From CAYRHJ01 sp964424105 (GTDB lineage Bacteria; Planctomycetota; Phycisphaerae; UBA1845): a DNA stretch of 27,464 nt. The notes beneath the pieces are model-generated. The model searched no databases. It had not been told where the DNA came from and was given only the letters and a program-made list of their open reading frames with translations. The position numbers and the translations under genes are program-made. Shown one piece after another: positions 1 through 7,400 of the stretch (the first letter of the stretch is position 1; each line of letters opens with the position of its first letter). The stretch is taken from positions 1 through 27,464 of the forward strand of contig CAYRHJ010000023.1 in the NCBI GenBank assembly GCA_964424105.1, given 5' to 3'.

Positions 1-141
1 ATCCCAATGCCAGGATCAATTCAAAACCAGGGCGCCGGTAACATGAATTGCCCAGTCGTCTGTATGTTCACCGGACGATGCGATGTATTTGGGCGCCACA
101 TGCCGGCAGGGGTTGGACGATGTCAAAAAATGAAGAACGAC

Positions 142-594
142 CTAGACCATGGGCGGGGTTTGCGGTTCCGTGCGCGCGCGGAACCCGGTGATTGACGGCA
201 TGTCTACAGGCATTTCATCAGGCGGTACTGCAAAAACTTCAATTCTAACGATATCTTCAAACGGCACGGAAACCACAAATGCGCCGACTTTGTACTGCTC
301 GTCTACAGGCTCACACTCGAAAGTCAAGTGTGATTTGCTCATCACATCAACGAAATCCTTGAATTCGTAGCTGAACCCGTCACGCAAATACACCAATGTT
401 CGCGTCCGCAGCGATTCCCAAAATTCCGAATACTCGCCGTTCTGGTGAATCGTGTCCGGGTCGAGTTCGGGGAATCTACGCCTCGCGCATAGTGTTCGAG
501 CCTGTTCGCATTGCTCCCTGAATTGAGGTCCGTAGAACCAATCGTAATCGAACAAGTCGCGAACCCCCCGGGATACACCTACTGTTGACGCCAA
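142..594 (-). CDS. Hypothetical protein, 150 aa
   Basis: I do not recognise the family. The frame opens with TTG at 594 and ends in TAG at 142. The predicted protein is acidic and soluble, with many aromatic residues near the N-terminus (DYDWFYGPQF around residues 17-26). No signal peptide, membrane segment or catalytic motif is visible. The composition looks like a real protein: balanced hydrophobic and charged residues and no low-complexity shadow pattern. A consensus TTGACA box with a 17-base spacer lies just upstream (609-637), which supports transcription on this strand. No Shine-Dalgarno sequence precedes the TTG, so the exact start is uncertain. It is divergent from queG. The only functional context is its isolation as a single gene; no role can be assigned. 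Confidence 0.6.
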   Translation of the reverse strand: MASTVGVSRGVRDLFDYDWFYGPQFREQCEQARTLCARRRFPELDPDTIHQNGEYSEFWESLRTRTLVYLRDGFSYEFKDFVDVMSKSHLTFECEPVDEQYKVGAFVVSVPFEDIVRIEVFAVPPDEMPVDMPSITGFRARTEPQTPPMV

Positions 595-608
595 GGAAAC
601 GGCTGGGC

Positions 609-637
609 AACGTATGTGCTGTGACCGTGCCTGTCAA
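609..637 (-). promoter_or_regulatory. Candidate sigma70-type promoter for the 150-aa hypothetical gene
   Basis: On the minus strand TTGACA (632-637) is followed by a 17-base spacer and TACGTT (609-614). The -35 box is a perfect match; the -10 box keeps only the T, A and final T. The start would fall about 7 bases before the TTG at 594. Confidence 0.4.
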
Positions 638-651
638 CGACTGCTGCTCCG

Positions 652-681
652 ATGACTATCGGCTCATCACCGCGTTATCAT
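652..681 (+). promoter_or_regulatory. Candidate promoter of queG, near-leaderless
   Basis: ATGACT (652-657), an 18-base spacer and TATCAT (676-681) form a sigma70-like pair. The -10 box ends 6 bases before the ATG at 688, so transcription would begin at or next to the start codon. This argues against an in-frame upstream start at 652, which would lie inside the promoter. Confidence 0.4.
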
Positions 682-687
682 GTGTAC

Positions 688-1689
688 ATGTCACCGGAAG
701 ACCGATCGAGAAGAATCAAGCTGCATGCCCGGAAGCTCGGTTTTTCTCGGACGGGGATCACCGAGGCCGCCCCGTTGCCCAAGGCGGACTATCTGGATCG
801 GTTTCTCGCGTTGGGTCGAGCGGGGGAAATGGGTTATTTGCATCGAAATCGGGCAATACGCACCGACCCGCGAAACCTGCTACCCGGCGCGCGGAGCGTC
901 ATCGTAGTGGCCATGAATTATCACCAGCGCCTCCCATTCGTTGCCCCGGAGTCGGCCAATTGCGATGGACGGGCATCGTCCGCATTGGGAACGGCGCCTG
1001 ACACGGTCAACGATCCTCGGGGTCAAGTGGCCATGTACGCCTGGGGTCAGGACTACCACGTTACGGTAAAAGATCGGCTCAAGGAGTTGGTCACTGTTCT
1101 GCGGACGGAGATCGCGGAATCGTTCCGCGCCCGCGTCTGCGTGGACACCGTGCCCATCAATGAGCGCGAGCTAGCTGCCCAGGCCGGCGTGGGGTGGATC
1201 GGCAAGAACACGCTTGTCCTGCATCACGAAATCGGCAGCTATTTTTTCCTGGGCGCCATCGTGACGACGCTGGAATTGGCGGCCGACCAGCCGGTGACCG
1301 ATCATTGCGGTCGGTGTACCCGCTGCTTAGACGCCTGTCCCACGGGCGCTTTTCCCGCGCCCTATGAATTGGACGCGTCGCGTTGCATATCCTATCTGAC
1401 GATTGAACATCGCGGCGACATTCCAGCCGGGTTCCATTCCGCCATGGGAGATTGGGTCTTCGGTTGCGACGTCTGCCAGCAGGTGTGTCCGTTCAACCGC
1501 GAGCTGCCCGATGCCGACGCGTTCGACATTCGCCCGCCCGGCCCTCGTCCCAATTTGAACGAAATCGCCAACTGGAGCGACGACGACTACGAGCAACAAA
1601 CCCGCGGTAGCGCCACCTCCCGCGCCAACCTGCACATGTTCAAACGCAACGCAGCCATCGCTTCGCGAAACGTCAAGGGGCCGAGCTGA
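688..1689 (+). CDS. queG: Epoxyqueuosine reductase QueG
   Basis: QueG reduces epoxyqueuosine to queuosine at position 34 of GUN-anticodon tRNAs in the cytoplasm, using cobalamin and two [4Fe-4S] clusters. The protein has 333 residues from the ATG at 688, close to the short form of the family. The active-site region DTVPINERELA starts at D153, the expected catalytic Asp. It is followed by AGVGWIGKNTL and the GSYFFLGAIVTT segment, all family hallmarks. Ferredoxin-type cysteines are C207, C210, C213, C217 and C233, C260, C263, C267. The C-terminus keeps the TRGS...KRNAAIA signature. No HEAT-repeat extension is present. There is no Shine-Dalgarno sequence; a -10-like TATCAT lies 6 bases before the start. 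An alternative start at 652 would add 12 residues. No other queuosine genes are adjacent. Confidence 0.95.
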   Translation: MSPEDRSRRIKLHARKLGFSRTGITEAAPLPKADYLDRFLALGRAGEMGYLHRNRAIRTDPRNLLPGARSVIVVAMNYHQRLPFVAPESANCDGRASSALGTAPDTVNDPRGQVAMYAWGQDYHVTVKDRLKELVTVLRTEIAESFRARVCVDTVPINERELAAQAGVGWIGKNTLVLHHEIGSYFFLGAIVTTLELAADQPVTDHCGRCTRCLDACPTGAFPAPYELDASRCISYLTIEHRGDIPAGFHSAMGDWVFGCDVCQQVCPFNRELPDADAFDIRPPGPRPNLNEIANWSDDDYEQQTRGSATSRANLHMFKRNAAIASRNVKGPS

Positions 1690-1810
1690 CGTTCAGAAGC
1701 AATTTAACGTCGGGTTCACGCGGAGAGGCACAACTGATGAAATGATTCACCTCGCCTTGGCGTCCCCAACGTCGCACCAAGTCGCAGCGCTTGTCGCGCG
1801 TTCATTTGAT

Positions 1811-2203
1811 TCAATCATTCACGAGACCAGGATGGGCTTGCATCGCAGACCAGGCCAGAAGCAGCCAGCCGATCATCAGGGAAAGCCCGCCGATGGGGGT
1901 GACGGCCCCCAATTTGCCCACGCCGGTCAGGGCCAGCGCGTACAGGCTGCCGCTGAATAGGATCATGCCGATCAAGAAGCACCAGGCAGCGGCGGAGGCG
2001 GTCGCGGACGGCGTCCGGGACATGAGCCACGCGGCCGCGAGCAGTGCCAAGGCGTGATACATGTGATAGCGGGCTGCGGTCTCGAAAATTTCCAGGTGAC
2101 GTTCGGAGAGCTTTTCGCGCAGAGCGTGGGAGCCGAACGCGCCGGCAGCGACGCTTAGGAGTCCGTTCATTGCGGCGACCGCCGCCCAGATGTTCCAGGT
2201 CAT
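1811..2203 (-). CDS. DUF423 family membrane protein
   Basis: This is a 130-residue, four-helix integral membrane protein of the DUF423 (YgdD/YwdK-like) family, whose function is not established. The N-terminal helix runs into AAGAFGSHALREKL (about residues 19-32), the strongest family signature, followed by RYHMYHALALL, also conserved. The C-terminal part has the GKLGAVTPIGGLSLMIGW pattern expected of the last two helices. Length matches the family. AGGGG about 9 bases before the ATG at 2203 can serve as ribosome binding site; a TAGAAT sequence sits between them. The gene converges on queG with a 121-base gap in which no hairpin terminator is obvious. Confidence 0.9.
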   Translation of the reverse strand: MTWNIWAAVAAMNGLLSVAAGAFGSHALREKLSERHLEIFETAARYHMYHALALLAAAWLMSRTPSATASAAAWCFLIGMILFSGSLYALALTGVGKLGAVTPIGGLSLMIGWLLLAWSAMQAHPGLVND

Positions 2204-2355
2204 TGAATTCTACCCCTATTCGCTCGTTTCGATGGAAATCGTCGTACGCCTATCGTCGCAGGCCCATCGCCGCAGGTCCGTTCCCGCATGCCCAACGCCG
2301 CAGGCCCATCACCGCGGCGCGTCAATTCCATGGGATGATTTTCGAACGAAATCTG

Positions 2356-2874
2356 TCACGGTATCAGGCTCCTGGAAGTTTCGCTGTCACGAACGTCCGT
2401 GACGCGAACGTCGATGAAACCATCACCATCGTCATCCATGTTCACTGGCCCATGCTGATTCATGAAAACCTGCCCATCCGGATTCATGAATACCTGGTCA
2501 TGTTGATTCATGACGACGCGGGAGCGAAAACGGTTGGCCAAGCTGCGCTTGATGACCGTTCGAATGGGAGGAATCAGCAGGGCGAATCCGACGGCGTCGG
2601 TGATGAAGCCGGGCGTCAGGAGCATCAAGCCGGCCACCAGAATCAGCAGGGCGTCGATGAACGCGGCCGTCGGGATGCGCCCGGCGGACAGTTCCGATTG
2701 AACCCGTTGCCAGGCGAAGACGCCCTGACGTTTGGCCAACGTGGCCCCCAGCACGCCCGTGACGAGCACGATCAGAATCGTGGGTCCCCATTGGATGAAA
2801 TCGGCCACGCGCACGAGGAGATACAACTCCGTGATGGGCGTGGCGACGAACAATAAAACCAAATAGAAAAACAT
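2356..2874 (-). CDS. fxsA: FxsA family membrane protein with repeat tail
   Basis: FxsA-family inner membrane proteins are known mainly because E. coli FxsA relieves exclusion of phage T7 by the F plasmid; their biochemical role is unknown. The first ~110 residues carry the family pattern: an N-terminal helix with TPITELYLL, a second helix (GPTILIVLVTGVLGA), an amphipathic stretch containing AKRQG, and LLLTPGFITDAVGFALLIP. The tail is unusual: four octapeptide-like units from residue 120 to 151 (V-x-M-N-x-x-x-Q type), the last becoming DDDGDGFID (147-155), which fits the core of an EF-hand calcium loop. AGAAGG about 10 bases before the ATG is a plausible ribosome binding site. The gene lies between DUF423 and a nucleotidyltransferase-like gene on the same strand. 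Confidence 0.9.
   Translation of the reverse strand: MFFYLVLLFVATPITELYLLVRVADFIQWGPTILIVLVTGVLGATLAKRQGVFAWQRVQSELSAGRIPTAAFIDALLILVAGLMLLTPGFITDAVGFALLIPPIRTVIKRSLANRFRSRVVMNQHDQVFMNPDGQVFMNQHGPVNMDDDGDGFIDVRVTDVRDSETSRSLIP
2422..2517 (-). repeat. 24-base degenerate tandem repeat in the fxsA tail
   Basis: Four in-frame units of 24 bases encode VVMNQHDQ, VFMNPDGQ, VFMNQHGP and VNMDDDGD. On the plus strand the recurrent core is ATTCATGA spaced 24 bases apart. The number of units is a likely site of strain variation. Confidence 0.7.
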
Positions 2875-3012
2875 GATTATTGGACCTTCTCGGCGAGATC
2901 AGACTCCTTGAAAGGTTATGGCCAATCGCGCGATTGTTCAAATCGGTCGGTCCGGGCAAGCCGGGCGTAGGTCCTGATACGCCAATGCCGTGCTTGATGG
3001 GGACGATTTGGA

Positions 3013-4098
3013 TTAGAACGGGCTACGCGTTTTTGTTGACTTGTGGGTTGGAGGTGGAACAGGTTCGTCGGAAGCGCGGTGTACGGCGCTCTGCATCCGG
3101 TTCACGGGGCCGTGGGCTTGGGACAGGCATACAGAATTGAATTGTTGGGTGTGCGCTTGGACACGAGCATTTTGCGTGATGATGCAACGATCGACGTGGG
3201 ACCAGGCATCCACTTGAGCCGCTTCCCACAAGATGGAGCGTGAAATCACGGCACCTTCACGCACCACGCAGTTTCGATCGATGGACGCGGGACCGACGAT
3301 CAGGGCGTCTTGCTCAATTACCACGCCGGACCCGATCATGACCGGCCCTAATAGGCGCGCGGCACGGTGCACGCGGGCGTCTATGTGAATCAGCGCCGTT
3401 CCGTCCATGGCGTAACCTGGTGTTTCCCAGACGCCTCGCAGGGTCTGGCCAATCGCCCACTCGTTCAGCGCGAAGTAACTGCCCACGCCGGATAGCCGGG
3501 GAGCCAGTCCGGCGATCGGATAAACGTCCACGCGCTTGCCGGCGGCGTGAAGTCTGGGCACCAGGCCCTCCTTGATGTCCTCGAATCCCTTCGGTCGAAC
3601 ATGTTCCAATGCGTCGCGCGAGAAACAGTATATCCCGACCGGGATCTGCGAATCGTCGTCGGAAACGGCGGGGCTGGCGGTGCGCGTGGCAATGGTGAGA
3701 CTGGCTCGGGCGGCGACGTGGACCCGGACCATGGCCCAGACGTCAAAGTGCGGCACGACGGCGGCTTCAGCCACCACGATCACGTCGGTGGCATCGATAC
3801 CGCAGGTCATGGCATCCAGCACGCAACCCGCCGGCCCGCGGGGCATGCGCTCATTTTGATATTCAACGTGAAGTCGGCTGATGGGCTTCGGCCCGAGCAC
3901 GCCAGCCAATTGCGACGTGGGAGCGTTGGTGCACACGACGGCCCGTCGAGCACCGGCCTGTTGCAAGGCCAGCAGTCCGTAGTGAATGACCGGTTTGTTG
4001 GCGACCGGCACTAACGGGCGAACGATGGCTTGATGCAGAGGGCAGGCGCCCCAGTCATGTACACCGGCCAACACAACGGCGGCAATTGAATCAGCCAT
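3013..4098 (-). CDS. Sugar-nucleotidyltransferase-like protein with degenerate active site
   Basis: The 361-residue protein has an N-terminal NTP-transferase fold and a C-terminal left-handed beta-helix with hexapeptide-like repeats (about residues 245-330), the layout of NDP-sugar pyrophosphorylases and mannose-1-phosphate guanylyltransferases. The usual glycine-rich GGxGTRLxPLT signature is replaced by AGVHDWGACPLHQ (11-23), and the following PKPL lysine by RPL (27-29), although LVPVANKP (29-36) is retained. PRGPAGCVLDA (86-96) matches the sugar-binding loop, but the expected metal-binding GD is AE (110-111). The protein may therefore have altered activity or be a structural relative. The start at 4098 is chosen because GGGAG lies about 6 bases upstream and the family begins just before the first beta strand; an in-frame start at 4167 would add 23 residues. 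The tail after residue 330 is low-complexity. Confidence 0.8.
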   Translation of the reverse strand: MADSIAAVVLAGVHDWGACPLHQAIVRPLVPVANKPVIHYGLLALQQAGARRAVVCTNAPTSQLAGVLGPKPISRLHVEYQNERMPRGPAGCVLDAMTCGIDATDVIVVAEAAVVPHFDVWAMVRVHVAARASLTIATRTASPAVSDDDSQIPVGIYCFSRDALEHVRPKGFEDIKEGLVPRLHAAGKRVDVYPIAGLAPRLSGVGSYFALNEWAIGQTLRGVWETPGYAMDGTALIHIDARVHRAARLLGPVMIGSGVVIEQDALIVGPASIDRNCVVREGAVISRSILWEAAQVDAWSHVDRCIITQNARVQAHTQQFNSVCLSQAHGPVNRMQSAVHRASDEPVPPPTHKSTKTRSPF

Positions 4099-4472
4099 AC
4101 CCACTCCCGTGTATCGAAGACAAACGTCCGAAAAAACACTCGCGCCGCCAATCGCCCCCGCCCCCATGGTTATCGGAGATTCTCGTCAGCAGTTTGCGAC
4201 CGCATGAATTTGACAGTGATCCAGTGAAACAATTGGGGCGTTTGCCGAGATTCATCGCCCGTCAATCCACCGTTGTTCGTCCCGTTCAATTTCAATGGGT
4301 TTTACGATTCAATGCGAATGGGTCTGATAATCATTGCAGTCGAGTCATGCCCGTGGACTGCAACGGTTTTACAGTTTGTGCGATCGGACGATCACAGCGG
4401 CAGGGCAAAAAAAAAGGGCCGCCCCGAAGGGCGACCCAGATTGAGGCTCACGCGCCTGCGTGTAGCCAGGGG
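4099..4472 (-). other. Intergenic region between the giant secreted protein gene and the nucleotidyltransferase-like gene
   Basis: This 374-base stretch holds the terminator at 4407-4437 and presumably the promoter of the nucleotidyltransferase-like gene. I see no convincing -35/-10 pair, RNA gene or small coding frame in the remainder. Confidence 0.5.
4407..4437 (-). terminator. Intrinsic terminator of the giant secreted protein gene
   Basis: Read on the minus strand, a 9-bp GC-rich stem (4429-4437 pairing with 4416-4424, one G-U pair) closes a TTCG tetraloop and is followed directly by nine T residues (4407-4415). It begins 36 bases after the stop codon at 4473. This is the clearest Rho-independent terminator in the window. 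Confidence 0.95.
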
Positions 4473-7400
4473 CTAACGAACGTTAATCGACGCACCAACT
4501 ACGGTTTCGATGGTCAGGTGCTCGCCCAGTGTGTTGGCCAGCACCGCTTCGGCACCGCCGATCGCGGAGAACTCAAACGACCCTCGAGCGTCACGCGACG
4601 CCTTATAGGTGAAAGAGCCCAGATAACGCGGCTTCGTGGAGGCCACGCCATCCTCCAGGATGATACCGGCGAAACGACCGCCGCTTTCATCGACGACCGT
4701 GAATGCCGTCTGACCACGGAACGCGAAATCCTTGCGATCCAGTTCAACATCGACATTGACCAGGTCAAGACTGCCGCGATGTCCGGCTGCGATGACCTTG
4801 ATCTCGAATCCGCGCAGGTCGACGAAGCGTTCGGCGAAGACGTTGACCGTCACCAGTCCGCCCGGGCGAATCTCAGTTTCGGTCGGGACCAGTCGAATGA
4901 TCGACGCCCCTAGATCGTCCGTGCGACCCAGCCCGCGTTCGAGACCCAATGCCCGTTGCGGGGCGGGACCGCCGCCGCAGCAGGGATCAATGTCACTGAA
5001 GGCATTCAACACCGCGAACAAATCGCCGAGGTTGATGGTCCCATTCCCAGTGGGGCATGGGTCAAGATCAACATCAACTTCATTGCAATTTGTGAAGTTG
5101 TTACTGAAGCCGTCCAATACGCAGAACAAGTCAAACAAACTGACCGTGCCGTTGCAGTCAACGTCACCGTACGTCCTCGGCGGATTCTCGCAAAGTCCCT
5201 GCACACACAGATTGCAGGTGCAAGCCGATCCGTCGTAACACTCCGACTTGTCCACGCACGCCTCGCATACGTCATCAACTCCGGTGCCATTCAGGTCAAC
5301 GCCCGAGCACAGGAATGCCGGGCCTAACGGTGAACCACCGATCTGCTGACAGCACACGGGATCGGTGTCCAGACAGCCCAGCGGAGCCAACGCGGGATCA
5401 ATACAGCAGGCTTGATCCGCGAGACAGAGCGCCGGCGACACCTGCCCGCCCAACAACTGGCAGCAGTTCGGATCGGTAACAATGCAGCTTCCGTCCGGCA
5501 GACAGCAACCCTGATTCAACGCGGGATTGCAATTCGGATCGGAACTGACCACGCCGCCCTGCTCCTGACAGCACAGCGGATCCATGAAATCGCACGTGCC
5601 GTCCGGCAAGCAACATTTCAGCGAAGCCGTGCACGATGCGCCCGGAGGATGCACTGTGCCTCCGCCGGCAACGCAGCACGATTCGTCAATTTGCTCGCAA
5701 TGGCCGTCCTGGAAGCAGCAGGCTACGGTGTTCCCGGAGCACAGACCCGGCAGCACGATGCCATTTTGGGCCGCACAATCGATCGGATCCATGTCTTCAC
5801 AAGTGCCGTTCGGCAGACAGCATCCCAGCACACAATCGCAGCAGAACTGGTCACCACCGCCAGGGACAGGTGTCACGGTCTGCTTGCAGACAAGCGGCGC
5901 AGGACATCCGACTGCGCTGCACAATGGAAATGCCGGGCCGAATTCAGCCGTGCATTCATTCGTCGATCGACATTCGCAGTCGGACACAGTCTGCACGCCG
6001 AACGCATCCACTGTGATGCATCTCGGCAGACAGGTCTCGCCGGCGATCGGACAAACCGTCGTACTGCAACCCGTCGGTGAAGCCGGATCAGGATCGCAGT
6101 CCTGCTGCACTGGCTGGCACTCGCAGTGGTAATCCGTAACCCCGTTCATATCCACGTCACCAGCCACCAGGACACAGTCGTCCGCGGGGTTGGGACACGG
6201 TTTGAAACAGAACGGTTGATCGGCTGCGAAGTCGAAGTCCACGTGACAGAAGTCCGTGCAGTCGCAATCCAAAACGATGGGTATGGCGCCCGGCACCCAC
6301 TCGATCAGTGTGGGCACGCACTGTTGGCCCGGAGGACAATTCTGCGTGCACCCGAACCCAAGCGCCGGCGGCAATGGTTCGCAGTCCGCCGTCGAGTTGC
6401 ACTCGCAGCGATACTCCAGGACGCCATCCATATTCAAATCCTCGGTCACCAAGTCGCAGGTTTCGCCAGGAGTTGGACATGGCTTCACACAGAAGGGCTG
6501 CTGCGTATTGAAGTCGAAATCCACGTGACAGAGGTCCGTGCACTCGCAACGCAACACGACGGGAATCACGCCCGGCAACCATTCGATCAACGTCGGGACA
6601 CACTGCTGCCCGCCAGGACAATTCTGGGTACATCCGTATCCCTGCGCGGGCGTAAGCGGCCGACAATCCTGACAAATATCGGCTATGTTGTCGCCGTCCA
6701 GGTCATCACAGGTCGTTCCGTCACCCTTGTAGACGCCGCCTCGAATCGAGCAATCACATTGCGAAGTGACAACGCACTCCAATGGAGCGCCGGCAACGTC
6801 GATACAGCACGCGCCTTCGGGCAGTCGCTTGATGTTCTGACACCACAGCGTGATGGCGTCGATGTCGTCACCCAGACCCGCGGTCAGAACCGGGAAGCTG
6901 GACCCGGTCAGGAACGAACCGTAGATCATCGTCGGATCGCCTAATCCGAACGCAGCGCCCGACTCGTCGGCCGTGGTGCAAGGATCGTCATCATCAACAC
7001 TGAACAGGACGGCGAGTCTGGAGATCCCAGCCGCGTCCGGCAGCCAAGTGAACTCGAACGCGTCAAGGTCCGTGTCCTCGCCGATGCCCAGGTGAGCCAC
7101 GTCGTCGATGACCAGCGCAAAACCTCCGCCCGGCATCACTTGATAAATGCTGCCGGGATCAAGCCCCACGTGGCCTTCGTGATCCGGACTGAAGTACCAC
7201 ACCGGACACGCGCCGATGTTGGGAACGATGTCCAGCGAGTCGATGTCATCATCCTCGTCCTGCGTCAGCGGAGGGGCCGCGGGATTGGGGCCCAGGCTGA
7301 TGTGCATACCGACTTCGTCTGAAAAAGGTGTCGGCCCAATGGCTGGGTACGGCGGACCGGCGCCCAACGTGTACGTCACCACTTCGTCCTGATTCGCGGT

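Noticed and set aside
2256..2320. Possible short direct repeats around CGCCGCAGGCCCATC between DUF423 and fxsA
   Set aside because: The copies are few, imperfect and unevenly spaced, so they do not form a CRISPR-like or other recognisable array.
5412..6080. 222-codon plus-strand frame antisense to the Cys-rich repeat region
   Set aside because: It is an antisense shadow of a well-supported coding region; its Arg/Ala/His-rich product is what antisense translation of GC-rich codons gives.
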